Shown: in pieces, positions 1 to 10,281 of the stretch
Layout: each line of letters starts with the position of its first letter
Numbering within the stretch: position 1 is the first letter of the stretch
Source: Egibacteraceae bacterium
GTDB taxonomy: Bacteria; Actinomycetota; Nitriliruptoria; Euzebyales; Egibacteraceae
Reading direction: 5' to 3'
NCBI GenBank assembly: GCA_035540635.1
Contig: DATLGH010000107.1
Location: forward strand, 1-54,642
Length of the DNA stretch: 54,642 nt
Translations under genes and position numbers: made by a program
Notes under the pieces: model-generated
Seen by the model: the letters and a program-made list of their open reading frames with translations, nothing else
Told to the model about the DNA's origin: nothing
Databases searched by the model: none

Positions 1-61
1 CCCGGGTCCCGCATGGGCGCCCGCCGCCGAGCCCGCGCCGGGCGCCCATGCGGGACCCGGG
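1..61. repeat. Perfect 23-bp inverted repeat at the window edge
   Basis: Bases 1-23 are exactly complementary to bases 39-61, with a 15-base loop. The palindrome reads cccgggtcccgcatgggc on the left arm. It lies inside the open frame of the partial gene, where the arms encode Pro-Gly-Pro-Ala-Trp and Ala-His-Ala-Gly-Pro-Gly. It could extend or recur outside the window. Confidence 0.7.
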
Positions 62-727
62 CAGGGCCCTGAGCCGGCGCCGGCACCCGAGCGGAAGTCA
101 GCACGCGAGCCAGAGCCGGAACCCGAGCCCGAACCCGTGACGGCCGCCGAACCCGACGAGGGAGCGGTGCTCCCCGGGCCCGCCGGACGCGCCGACACGG
201 CGCCGCGCGGCGGCGCTGCGCCGGCCGGTGGCGGTGGGCAGGACGGTGGTCGGCAGGGCGGGCGGGTCGTTGCGAGCGGTGGCGCGCCGAGCCTCGTGGA
301 GGCCCCGGGCGTCCACGGCGTCGGGCCTGGCGAGGCGCTCGCCGCCGGAGGCGTCGCGCCGCGCCCGGCAAGCCTCGACGCGACGGCGCCGGCCCCGCGC
401 CCGTTGGTCGCCGAGCGACGAGCGTGGGGGATCTCCCCGCAGGAGCGCGACGTCGCCCTCGCACCGCAGATCGCCCCGCCGGAGGCCTCCCTGCCCGGGC
501 TGCCCTCCTCTCGCGCCCGGGCGCGTACCTCCGCGCCGGCAGACGGGACCGCAGCGGACGGCGTGCCGGCAGGTCCCCACACGGCCGACTGGATGCTCGC
601 CAGCGGCCTTGCCCTGCTCGTGCTGAGCGGGGCGGGCTGCGCGGGGCAGATCGCCGCGCGACGGCGCCGTCCGGCGGCCGCGTCGGCGTCCCCCCGTCAG
701 CCCGAACGCCGGGACGGCCGCGGGTAG
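2..727 (+). CDS. C-terminal part of a Pro/Ala-rich, membrane-anchored protein
   Basis: The reading frame is open from the window edge (frame starting at base 2) to TAG at 725-727, so the N-terminus lies outside. The visible 241 residues are low-complexity, rich in Pro, Ala, Arg and Gly, with a run of Glu-Pro dipeptides near residue 35. One hydrophobic segment begins at DWMLASGLALLVLSG, about residue 198, and is followed by a basic tail (AARRRRP). This suggests a long extracytoplasmic or disordered region held by one C-terminal transmembrane helix. It is convergent with hspR and overlaps its 3' end by 31 bp. I recognise no family. Pro-rich frames are common by chance in DNA this GC-rich, so only the C-terminal anchor argues strongly for a real gene. 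Confidence 0.5.
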   Translation, partial: PGPAWAPAAEPAPGAHAGPGQGPEPAPAPERKSAREPEPEPEPEPVTAAEPDEGAVLPGPAGRADTAPRGGAAPAGGGGQDGGRQGGRVVASGGAPSLVEAPGVHGVGPGEALAAGGVAPRPASLDATAPAPRPLVAERRAWGISPQERDVALAPQIAPPEASLPGLPSSRARARTSAPADGTAADGVPAGPHTADWMLASGLALLVLSGAGCAGQIAARRRRPAAASASPRQPERRDGRG

Positions 728-1110
728 CGCTCGATCGCCGTCGGTCGGTAGAGCGTGAGCTCGGCGCCGGAGCGCTGGGCGGCCCGGCGGACGGCGCGAC
801 GGGCTTCCTCCCGGACCCGTTCCGCCTCGGCGCGGGCGCGCAGCAGGCGGCGTTCGGCGAGCTCGAGGCGGTCCTGGAGCTCGAGGATGCGCAGCACCCC
901 GGCGAGGTTCACCCCCTCGCCCCGGGTCAGCTCCTGGATGAGGCGGACCCGGTCGACGTCGCGCTGGGAGTACCGGCGCGTTCCACCGGCGGTCCGCTCC
1001 GGCTCGATGAGGCCCTTGCGCTCGTAGGTCCGAAGCGTCTGCGGGTGCACGCCCGCGAGCTCGGCGGCCACCGAGATGATGTAGACGGCGTGCCCGTCGT
1101 CCGACATCAC
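697..1110 (-). CDS. hspR: HspR, MerR-family heat-shock repressor
   Basis: This 137-residue protein is a MerR-type DNA-binding regulator. The N-terminal winged helix (about residues 9-75) contains VAAELAGVHPQTLRTYERKG, the helix-turn-helix and first wing typical of HspR. A coiled-coil dimerisation region rich in Leu, Arg and Glu follows to about residue 115. It is the last gene of dnaK-grpE-dnaJ-hspR, 43 bp after dnaJ, the standard actinobacterial position. HspR normally represses this operon with DnaK as co-repressor. The frame opens with GTG at 1110 followed at once by ATG at 1107; either may be the start. The last 31 bp overlap the convergent upstream gene. Confidence 0.95.
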   Translation of the reverse strand: MMSDDGHAVYIISVAAELAGVHPQTLRTYERKGLIEPERTAGGTRRYSQRDVDRVRLIQELTRGEGVNLAGVLRILELQDRLELAERRLLRARAEAERVREEARRAVRRAAQRSGAELTLYRPTAIERYPRPSRRSG

Positions 1111-1153
1111 GCCACGCTCCGTCCGTAGAGGAGCCCCCTATCGTCGGCGCTCA

Positions 1154-2344
1154 TCACCCGACCCCCGTGCTCATCGCGGCCTCGAGGTGGTCGCGCACAC
1201 CGGCGTCCTCGGTCTCCGCGAACTCCTCGAGGAGCTTGCGCTGGGTCCGGGTGAGCTTGCGCGGCACGACGACGTCGACGGTCACGAGCAGGTCACCCCG
1301 CCCGCCACCGGACTTCGGGACGCCTCGCCCCTTCACCCGGAACGTCCGGCCGGACTCCGTGCCGGCCGGGATCCGCAGGGTGACCGGCCCCTCGAGGGTG
1401 GGCACGCGCAGCTTCGTGCCGAGCGCGGCTTCGGCGAAGGTGATCGGCACGCGCAGGGTGAGGTTGTCGCCCTGACGCCCGAACAGCGGATCGGACTCGA
1501 CGTGGACACGCACGTAGAGGTCGCCCGGGGGTCCCCCGTGCAGGCCCGCCTCGCCCCTGCCCTTCAGCCGGATGCGCGCGCCGTCGCGGACTCCGGCGGG
1601 GATCCGCGCCCGGATGTCGCGCACCCGCTGCTCCACGCCGCTGCCACGACACGTCGGACAAGGGTCGGGGATCTGCACGCCACGCCCGTGGCACGAGGGG
1701 CAAGGCTCGGAGAACCCGAACAGCCCCTGGTCCTGGGTGACGGAGCCCGTGCCGTTGCACGTCGGGCACTGCACGGGGCTCGTGCCGGGTCTCGCCCCCG
1801 ACCCGAAGCAGGTCGAGCAGCTCGCCTGGCCGGTGACCCGCAGGGTGGTCGTCACGCCGGCCATGGCGTCGCCGAACGACAGCCGGAGGTCCGTCTCCAC
1901 GTCGCGCCCGCGCTGGGGACCGGTGCCCCGCCGGGTCGTGCGCGTGCCGGCGAACGGGCTGCCCCCCGGCGCCCCACCCTGGCCGAACAGCCCGCCGAGG
2001 AGGTCGCCGAGGTCGAAGACCTGGGAGCTGTCACCCCCGGGGAAACCACCGCCGGGGAAACCACCGCCGGGGAAGTCGCCGCGTCCGCCCTGGAAGAAGG
2101 CGCCGGACCCGACCATCTCGCGGACCTCGTCGTACTCCTTGCGCTTGTCGGGGTTGGACAGGACCGAGTGCGCCTCGCTGACCTCCTTGAACCGGCTCTC
2201 CGCCCGGGGGTCGTCAGGCCGCGCGTCGGGGTGCAGCTCCCGGGCGAGCTTGCGGTAGGCCTTGCTGATCTCGGCCTGCGTGGCGTCCTTGGACACGCCG
2301 AGCGTCGCGTAGTAGTCCTTCTCGAAGTAGTCGCGCTGGGCCAT
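1154..2344 (-). CDS. dnaJ: Chaperone DnaJ (Hsp40), zinc-finger type
   Basis: Type I DnaJ of 396 residues, the co-chaperone that stimulates DnaK ATPase and delivers unfolded clients. The J domain (about residues 10-75) carries the HPD motif in ARELHPDARPDD. A Gly/Phe-rich linker with GGGFPGG repeats follows. Next come four CxxCxGxG zinc repeats (CSTCFGSG, CPTCNGTG, CPSCHGRG, CPTCRGSG, about residues 160-235), then the C-terminal client-binding domains. The ATG at 2344 has a strong ribosome binding site (AGGAGG, 7 bases upstream). The gene lies 15 bp after grpE in the same operon. Its FEKDYYATLGV start matches the actinobacterial DnaJ1 that is linked to dnaK. Confidence 0.97.
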   Translation of the reverse strand: MAQRDYFEKDYYATLGVSKDATQAEISKAYRKLARELHPDARPDDPRAESRFKEVSEAHSVLSNPDKRKEYDEVREMVGSGAFFQGGRGDFPGGGFPGGGFPGGDSSQVFDLGDLLGGLFGQGGAPGGSPFAGTRTTRRGTGPQRGRDVETDLRLSFGDAMAGVTTTLRVTGQASCSTCFGSGARPGTSPVQCPTCNGTGSVTQDQGLFGFSEPCPSCHGRGVQIPDPCPTCRGSGVEQRVRDIRARIPAGVRDGARIRLKGRGEAGLHGGPPGDLYVRVHVESDPLFGRQGDNLTLRVPITFAEAALGTKLRVPTLEGPVTLRIPAGTESGRTFRVKGRGVPKSGGGRGDLLVTVDVVVPRKLTRTQRKLLEEFAETEDAGVRDHLEAAMSTGVG

Positions 2345-2359
2345 CCCGGATCCTCCTAC

Positions 2360-2965
2360 CTACCGCGCGACCTTCACCGACGCCGGACGCAGCACCCGGC
2401 CCTTGAAGCGGTACCCGCGGCGCAGCACCTCGGCGACGACCGGCTCGTCCACCTCGCGACCGAGCTCCCCGGCGGCGTCGACCTGCATGAGCGCCTCGTG
2501 CTGCTCGGGGTCGAACGGCAGGCCGACCCCGGGGATCTCCTCCAGTCCGGCGTTCGTGAGCGCGGCGAGCAGCTCGGTGTGGACCATCTGTACGCCCTTG
2601 GCCAGCGCCTCGTCGGGGCTGGACTCGGCGGCGTCGAGCGCGAGGGCGAAGTTGTCGAGCACGCCGAGCAGTGAGCCGGCGAGCTGCTCCGCCCCGCGAT
2701 CGAGCGTCTCGAGGCGCTCGCGGGCGGAGCGCTTGCGGTAGTTCTCGAACTCCGCTCGCTCGCGGCGCAGGTAGTCGACGAACTCGTCGCGTTCCCGCTC
2801 CGTGTCGGCGAGCGCGGCGAGCAGCTCCTCCCGGGACGGGCTGTCCGCGGGCCGGGGTCCCTCCACCTCGCTCGCCGCCCGCGCCGCCGCGTCGTCGGCG
2901 GACAGGGGCGGCGAGGCCGCCGCGTCGGCGGCCTCGCCCTGTCGGACCTCCTGGGGGTCGGTCAT
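2360..2965 (-). CDS. grpE: Nucleotide exchange factor GrpE
   Basis: GrpE of 201 residues, which releases ADP from DnaK and closes the chaperone cycle. An acidic, disordered N-terminus (residues 1-55) leads into the long dimerisation helix (DEFVDYLRRERAEFENYRKR). A C-terminal beta domain follows with the signature VAEVLRRGYRFKGRVLRPA near residues 177-196. Length is normal. It sits between dnaK (39 bp upstream) and dnaJ (15 bp downstream), so all four heat-shock genes are probably one transcript. Confidence 0.96.
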   Translation of the reverse strand: MTDPQEVRQGEAADAAASPPLSADDAAARAASEVEGPRPADSPSREELLAALADTERERDEFVDYLRRERAEFENYRKRSARERLETLDRGAEQLAGSLLGVLDNFALALDAAESSPDEALAKGVQMVHTELLAALTNAGLEEIPGVGLPFDPEQHEALMQVDAAGELGREVDEPVVAEVLRRGYRFKGRVLRPASVKVAR

Positions 2966-3004
2966 CGCGCCTCGATTCGTGCGTCCGTCCGCGGGCCGAT
3001 GGCG

Positions 3005-4864
<1,860 letters not shown>

Positions 4865-4993
4865 CGTGTTGCCACCTCCACGCCCGCGGGGGCGTCCTCG
4901 AGTGTGCGACGTCGTCGCTCGTGCCTGCTGCTTGGCCACAGGGTACATGCTGCACATGGCAGCAGCAACATGCCTGAGCGTTATGCGCGCAGG
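4865..4993 (-). promoter_or_regulatory. Upstream region of the dnaK operon
   Basis: This 129-bp gap between the upstream small membrane-protein gene and dnaK must carry the heat-shock promoter if dnaK is not read from upstream. A short inverted repeat TGCTGC-5-GCAGCA lies at 4948-4964. I searched by eye for the HspR operator (CTTGAGT-N7-ACTCAAG) and for CIRCE. I found only single half-site-like pieces (for example ACTCGAG around 4896) and no convincing full copy. Confidence 0.35.
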
Positions 4994-5167
4994 TTATTCG
5001 GCCCCAGAAGGTGTGTGCGCACTCAGCGACGAGCAAGTCACTCGCCACGTGCGGTTCGTTCGCCGGCCGCGGCTATCGGCCCGGTCCGCACCGTTGAACG
5101 CGACCATGAGCACCAGCGGCAGCACGGCCACGCCCAGCCCCACCAGCCACAGCGTCCAGGAGTTCAT
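4994..5167 (-). CDS. Small single-pass membrane protein (57 aa), paralogue of the one at 15114-15347
   Basis: Reading the minus strand from ATG at 5167 gives 57 residues ending in TAA at 4994-4996. An N-terminal transmembrane helix (MNSWTLWLVGLGVAVLPLVL) is followed by a basic cytoplasmic tail with SRGRRTNRTWRV. The product of 15114-15347 is nearly identical over the first 43 residues, including GADxADSRGRRTxRTWRV, so the frame is real despite its size. The start lies 4 bp after the stop of the EssC-like gene, so it is probably the last gene of the type VII-like operon. I know no function. Conservation of both the helix and the basic motif suggests a small subunit or regulator of the neighbouring machinery. 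Confidence 0.8.
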   Translation of the reverse strand: MNSWTLWLVGLGVAVLPLVLMVAFNGADRADSRGRRTNRTWRVTCSSLSAHTPSGAE

Positions 5168-5171
5168 CAGG

Positions 5172-8100
5172 TCACCGGGCGGCCTGGACGAGCTCGACGT
5201 GGCCGCCCGACACGAGGTAGCCGCGACCCACGGTGATCGCGGCCGGCGCCTGTCGCGGCAGGCGGGCGCCGAGCAGGTCGCCGTCGAGGTCGACGTCGGG
5301 CACGAGCAGCACCCCGACCTTGGCGGCGCGCAGGGTCTTGGTCCAGTGGGAGAACAGGGTGCGCAGCGCGTCCGCGCGCGCGGCGGCGACCACGTGCAGG
5401 CCGGGGCGCTGTGAGGACATCAGCGCGCTCAGCGCCGGGCTGTCGTCCACGAGCTCGGCGTCGTCGATCAGGACGAGGTGCGGACGGTCGTCGTCGCCGA
5501 CGCCGGTGAGCAGCTCCACGGCCTGCGCGGGGGTGCCGTGGGCGTCCAGGTGGGGGCTCTGGTCGAGGTGGGACCGCGGCCCGGACACGCCGATGACGGT
5601 GATCCCGGGTCGGGCCTGCTTGGCCACCCGGGCGATGGTCCGCAGCACGGTCGTGCGTCCCGAACGCGCTGGCCCGGCGACCAGGCCGTGCTCACCGGGA
5701 TAGAGCTCGAGGCAGGCGGGCGCCAGCGTCTGCTCGCCGATGCCGAGCGGCAGCCGCCACGGTGCGGTGTCGAGTCGGGCGGCGGCGGCGATCGTGGCGA
5801 CGTCGACGCGGGTCGGCAGCGCGCCGACCGGTGCGGGGGGCCGCTCGGGCTCGGGCGCGGCGGCGGCGACCCGGGCGACCGCGCCGGCGAGGTCGCCGCC
5901 CGGCGGGCGAGCGACCTGGACGAGCTGGCCGGTGTCGGCGAGGATGCCCCGCCCTGGCGGCAGGTCGGGCACGGTGGCCGACTTCACGCCGAAGATGCTG
6001 TAGTCGGCGGCGTCGGCCAGGCGCAGCAGCAGCTTTTGGCGCACGAGCGACGCGATCGCTGCGGGCACCGCCCCGCTGCGGTCGGCGCCCACGAGCAGGT
6101 TGAGGCGCAGATCCGGCCCGTCGCTGACCAGGCGCGCCACGTCGTCGAGGAGGGCCAGGCCCGCGGCGTCGTTGTCGAAGTCCGCGCGCAACGCGGCGTA
6201 GCCGTCCAGCGCCACGACGATGCGGGGCTGAGCGGCGCGGGCGGCGGCGTCGAGCCCGCGACGGCGGGCGACTTCGGCGACGAGCTGGCGGACGAGGCGC
6301 AGCTGGCGCTCGCGCTCGGTGGCGGTGACCACCGCGCCGGTGTGCGGCAGCCCGGCGAGCGGCGCGAGCTCGCCCGCCCCGAAGTCCAGCGCGTAGAGGT
6401 GCAGCTCGTCGGGTCGGTGGATGCGCGCCAGCGCGAGCGCGATGCTCGCGAGCGCCGTCGTCGTCCCGGCCCCGGGGATGCCGTAGACGATCAGGTTGCC
6501 GTCGGCGGGTCGCCACCCGACGGGGTACTGCGACTGGCGCTCGGGGTCGTCGGCCAGCGCGAATCCCACGACCCCGGCCTGGCCGGTGTCGACGACGTCG
6601 TAGAGGTCGACGTGGCCGGGCAGCGGCTCGGGCCACGGTTTGCGGGGCTCGCGCAGGCTGGACGACGCGAACGCGTCACGGATCGCGTCGACGAGGCGCT
6701 CCAGGTCGGTCGGCGCATCGTCGCCGGGCCCGCCGGCGCCCGCCCGCCGCGCCGGCGCGGGCCCGTAGCGGAAGGGGGCCACCTCGAGCGGGCGCACCGC
6801 GTCCGCGCGGGTCACCGCCGTCGACAGCGCGGTCTGGATCGGGACGATCTCACCTGGGCCGAGACGCACGTAGGCCCGGCCCGCCTGGCCGCGCGCGATG
6901 TGCGCCGCGTCACCGACGCCGATCACGTCGCTGGAGTCGGCGGCGTCCTGGACCCGGAGGGCGACGCGCAGGTTGGTGTTGGCCTTGATGTTCTCGTTGA
7001 CCGCGCCGGACGGCCGCTGTGTGGCGAGGATCATGTGCACGCCGAGGCTGCGTCCCCGCTGCGCGATCCCGACCAGCGCGTCGATGAAGTCCGGCAGCTC
7101 GGCGGCCATCGTGGCGAACTCGTCGATGACCACGACCAGGCGCGGCATCGGTTCGGTGTTGGACGGGTCGGCGAGGTAGGCGAGAAGGTCCTGCGCGCCG
7201 GCGGCGCGCAGGACCTTCTCGCGGTGGTGCAGCTCGGCCTCCAGGCAGCGCAGCGCGCGCTCGCCGAGGTGGGCGTCGAGGTCGGTGACCATGCCGACGG
7301 TGTGGGGCAGCCGGGCGCACTGGTCGAAGGCGGCTCCGCCCTTGTAGTCGACGAGCACGAACGTGAGGTGGTCGGGGTCGACGTTGGTGGCCAGACCGGC
7401 CACGAGCGACCGCAGCAGCTCGCTCTTGCCCGACCCGGTCGTGCCGGCGACGAGGCCGTGGGGGCCGTCACGGACGAGGTCGACGACGAACACGCCGTCC
7501 TCGTCGACGCCCACGGGCGCGGCGATCGGGGGCGCACGCCCACCGTCCTTCCAGCGCGCCGCGACCGCCTCCGCGGAGAGCTCGCCGAGGCCGAGCAGCG
7601 GCAGCAGCCGCACCGCCGGGGGCAGGCCGGCGCCGGCGATCTCCAGCTCGGGGTCCTCGAAGCGCGCGAGCGCGCGGGCGGTCTCCCGCGCGACGGCGTC
7701 GGCCAGGCCCGCGGCCAGGAACCCGGCGAGGTGGTCACCGGTCAGCGGCAGGTGTCGCGACGCGAGCCCGTCGGCGTCGTCGAGGCGCACCACCGCGGTG
7801 CACACCGCGGGCAGGCGGTCCTCGGCGCTCGCGAGCACGATCCCGGCGACGGGCCCCGCCTTGCCGCGCAGCACCGACCGGGCGGGCGCCCGCCGCCCGT
7901 GGGTCAGCGACTCGTCGTCGAGGACGACCAGCAGCACGCTGGCGTCCTCGGAGAGCCCCTCGCCCCTTCCCCGCGAGGGGCGGTCGCGGTCCTCGCCGGC
8001 GTGGCTGGCGAGGAGCGCGTCGAGCAGGGCCTCGCTGGTCTCGCGGTCACCGGACAGCAACCGGCTCGTGCCGCCGGCGGGATCGCGCGTGTGCGGCAGC

Positions 8101-9431
8101 CACTTCGCCCAGTCCCAATCGTCGGCGCGCTCCTCGGACGCGAGGACGGCGACCGGGAGGTTCGCGGGTCCGTGATGCACGGCGGCCTGCACGACCAGTG
8201 CGCGCGCGAGCGCGAGCGCGGCGGTGCGCTCCCCGACGATGCCGACGACGCCGCCGTCTGCGAGCGACACGTCCACCGGACAGCGCGGCAGGACCGCATG
8301 AGCGGCCAGCGCGGCCTCGACCTGTTCGGGGACGGCGTCGCGCGCGGCTCGCCCTCCCACCACGGGTGTCGGGGGTCGCCAGGGCACGTCGCCCGTGCCG
8401 AGGCGCAACGCGAGGAAGTCCGCGTGGCTCGGACGCCGCTCCCACAGGTGGGTACTCGGTTGGCTGGCCCGGCGGGCGACCTCGGCGAGGTCGGGGTAGG
8501 CGCCGCGGCGGCGTGACACCTCATGGGCGTGGGCGTCGCTGAGCGCAGCGGTGAACGCCGCGAGCTCGCGGGCGAAGCGCTTCGCGTCCTCGCGAGCCTT
8601 GCGCTTGTCCGTGCGCTTTCCCTGCAGCCAGTTGCCCACGACCATCATCGGGGTCAGGATCGCGAACATCGCGAACAGCCAGCTGCCGAGCACCATGACC
8701 ATCACCACGCCGAAGATGATCGGCGTGACCAGCATGGCGACGTTGAACGGCGCCTTGGGCCCGGCCCTGTCGGGCGGCGCCGGCGGGTGGATCTCCAGGG
8801 GCGGGCCGAGCAGGGCGGAACGGGGCGGGCGGTTGAACGGGATGGTGCCTGCCGGGGTGGCGTGCCGGCGCGGGTCGACCGCCAGCGGCCGGTCGTCGTC
8901 GCGGGGCGCGCGCACGGTCGCCTGCACGGCGCCGAGCTGCAGCAGCGCGCCCGGGTCGAGTGCGCGCTCGCCGGTGACGACCTCGCCGTCGACCCACGTG
9001 CCGTTGTGCGAGCCGAGGTCACGCACCGCGACCCGCATGCCATCGACCTCGACCGCGAGGTGGCGCCCCGACACGGTGTCGCTGGTCAGCACGGCGTCGC
9101 AGTCGGGGTGGCGCCCGACCGTGGCCTCGCCGGTTGTCAGGGGCCAGCGGTGACCGGCGTCGACTCCGCCGACGACCTCGAACATGGCGACCGGGTCGCT
9201 GGCGGATGCGGGCTCGACGCAGGGGAGGGTGACGACGGCGCCCTCGTGGAGGCCGGCTTCCTCCAGCGACAGGGTCAGGCCGGCAAGGCGACCACCCACC
9301 ACGAGACCCTCGAGACGGTCGGCCGCGTCGGGAGCGAGCGCGCGTACGAGGTCCGCGACGGTCGCGTCGGGGTCGTTGACGGTCAGGTCGAGCTCGTGAC
9401 GCCTGCCGTTGCCCTCATAGACGATCTGCAC
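5172..9431 (-). CDS. EssC/EccC-like type VII secretion ATPase with ubiquitin-like and FHA domains
   Basis: A 1419-residue FtsK/SpoIIIE-class protein, the motor of WXG100 (type VII) secretion. Order: a ubiquitin-like fold (residues 1-70); one FHA domain (about 80-180, with GRHPDCDAVL and SGRH..SHNGTWVDG); two transmembrane helices (about 230-285); then three ATPase modules. Module 1 is canonical (Walker A GTTGSGKSE near 663, Walker B VVVIDEF near 768). Module 2 has GIPGAGTTT near 987, without the Walker lysine. Module 3 has GPARSGRTT near 1255, with Arg in its place, and a Walker B-like LVLIDDAE. This degeneracy is typical of EssC-type motors, where downstream modules bind substrate. The fusion of ATPase parts in one chain resembles Firmicute EssC more than split actinobacterial EccCa/EccCb. 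GTG start at 9431; it overlaps the preceding gene by 17 bp. Confidence 0.9.
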   Translation of the reverse strand: MQIVYEGNGRRHELDLTVNDPDATVADLVRALAPDAADRLEGLVVGGRLAGLTLSLEEAGLHEGAVVTLPCVEPASASDPVAMFEVVGGVDAGHRWPLTTGEATVGRHPDCDAVLTSDTVSGRHLAVEVDGMRVAVRDLGSHNGTWVDGEVVTGERALDPGALLQLGAVQATVRAPRDDDRPLAVDPRRHATPAGTIPFNRPPRSALLGPPLEIHPPAPPDRAGPKAPFNVAMLVTPIIFGVVMVMVLGSWLFAMFAILTPMMVVGNWLQGKRTDKRKAREDAKRFARELAAFTAALSDAHAHEVSRRRGAYPDLAEVARRASQPSTHLWERRPSHADFLALRLGTGDVPWRPPTPVVGGRAARDAVPEQVEAALAAHAVLPRCPVDVSLADGGVVGIVGERTAALALARALVVQAAVHHGPANLPVAVLASEERADDWDWAKWLPHTRDPAGGTSRLLSGDRETSEALLDALLASHAGEDRDRPSRGRGEGLSEDASVLLVVLDDESLTHGRRAPARSVLRGKAGPVAGIVLASAEDRLPAVCTAVVRLDDADGLASRHLPLTGDHLAGFLAAGLADAVARETARALARFEDPELEIAGAGLPPAVRLLPLLGLGELSAEAVAARWKDGGRAPPIAAPVGVDEDGVFVVDLVRDGPHGLVAGTTGSGKSELLRSLVAGLATNVDPDHLTFVLVDYKGGAAFDQCARLPHTVGMVTDLDAHLGERALRCLEAELHHREKVLRAAGAQDLLAYLADPSNTEPMPRLVVVIDEFATMAAELPDFIDALVGIAQRGRSLGVHMILATQRPSGAVNENIKANTNLRVALRVQDAADSSDVIGVGDAAHIARGQAGRAYVRLGPGEIVPIQTALSTAVTRADAVRPLEVAPFRYGPAPARRAGAGGPGDDAPTDLERLVDAIRDAFASSSLREPRKPWPEPLPGHVDLYDVVDTGQAGVVGFALADDPERQSQYPVGWRPADGNLIVYGIPGAGTTTALASIALALARIHRPDELHLYALDFGAGELAPLAGLPHTGAVVTATERERQLRLVRQLVAEVARRRGLDAAARAAQPRIVVALDGYAALRADFDNDAAGLALLDDVARLVSDGPDLRLNLLVGADRSGAVPAAIASLVRQKLLLRLADAADYSIFGVKSATVPDLPPGRGILADTGQLVQVARPPGGDLAGAVARVAAAAPEPERPPAPVGALPTRVDVATIAAAARLDTAPWRLPLGIGEQTLAPACLELYPGEHGLVAGPARSGRTTVLRTIARVAKQARPGITVIGVSGPRSHLDQSPHLDAHGTPAQAVELLTGVGDDDRPHLVLIDDAELVDDSPALSALMSSQRPGLHVVAAARADALRTLFSHWTKTLRAAKVGVLLVPDVDLDGDLLGARLPRQAPAAITVGRGYLVSGGHVELVQAAR

Positions 9432-10281
9432 GCCCTACCCCCTCCGTTGCGCCACCGGGAGTATCGGACCCATGGTCAGGGCCTCGGTCGCCGGCTGCCC
9501 GCAGGTCGTCGTCGGTGGGCAGGAGCATCTCGATCGCCTGCCAGACCAGGCGGGGCGGGCACGGCGTCAGCGTGACCACGTCGCCGTCGTCGCTGGCGTC
9601 GGCGGGCTCGTGGAGCCAGAACCCCGCACGCCCGGCGTCGAGGAAGTGGTAGCGCCGATGCTCGAGGGTGTCACGCGCGGTCGGCCAGCTGCTCCACAGC
9701 GTCCAGCGGGCCCGGTAGTGCGCGGCGGCGTCACACACGACCGCACGCCAGTGCGGGTCGGTCACGCCGAGCGCATCAAGGATCTCCACCGCGGTCGAGC
9801 GGTTGGTCTCCCCCGTGTCGCGCACCAGGTGGTCAAGCGCCATCTTCGGCAGGTGCATCCGTCCGGACACCCGCGTTGGCGGGCGGTAGGAGACGTCGAG
9901 GAGCGCCGCGATCTGTGCGGGCACGGCCGTGGGATGCAGCAGTGTGACCTGTGGCGGGCCGATCGGGTCGTCAGGTAGGGGAGCCGCCAGCACCGCGTGC
10001 TCACCTGATACCCATCCCCTGGCGTCCACCTGCGCCTCGCCGAGGCGCACCTGCACACCGAGCTGCACGAAGTGATCCGCCATGACGACGGCGAGGTCCG
10101 CCAGCATCGGGTGGAGTCCCAGACCGGGCTGGTAGGCGCCCGCCTCCCCCAAGGCATCCCGCAGCGGCTGGTGGCGCGGACCCCCGTGATCGTTGCGGGC
10201 GAGATCCGGAAGGGCCGCAAGCTCCGCGGGGTGCAGGCGCAGGAGACCGTCGTCGGCGTCGAAGACGACGTGCGCGTTCAC
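9415..10281 (-). CDS. Type VII cluster protein of unknown function (possibly EspG-like chaperone)
   Basis: A 288-residue soluble protein without signal peptide or transmembrane segment. Its place, between the LpqN-like gene (GTGA overlap at 10278-10281) and the EssC-like ATPase (17-bp overlap), ties it to secretion. EspG chaperones have comparable size and position in ESX loci and an N-terminal beta region followed by helices. I see a compatible pattern (VSGEHAVLAAPLPDDP, then HPTAVPAQIAALLDV) but no diagnostic motif. The last 40 residues are Asp/Gly-rich and probably disordered. A structure-based search would settle the assignment; I treat it as an unknown component. Confidence 0.6.
   Translation of the reverse strand: MNAHVVFDADDGLLRLHPAELAALPDLARNDHGGPRHQPLRDALGEAGAYQPGLGLHPMLADLAVVMADHFVQLGVQVRLGEAQVDARGWVSGEHAVLAAPLPDDPIGPPQVTLLHPTAVPAQIAALLDVSYRPPTRVSGRMHLPKMALDHLVRDTGETNRSTAVEILDALGVTDPHWRAVVCDAAAHYRARWTLWSSWPTARDTLEHRRYHFLDAGRAGFWLHEPADASDDGDVVTLTPCPPRLVWQAIEMLLPTDDDLRAAGDRGPDHGSDTPGGATEGVGRADRL

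Noticed and set aside
4865-4993. CIRCE element upstream of dnaK
   Set aside because: No TTAGCACTC-N9-GAGTGCTAA; only scattered GCACTC-like pieces without a partner.
5478-8516. A 1012-codon plus-strand frame opposite the EssC-like gene
   Set aside because: Gly/Arg/Val-rich shadow of a long GC-rich gene; all ATPase motifs are on the minus strand.
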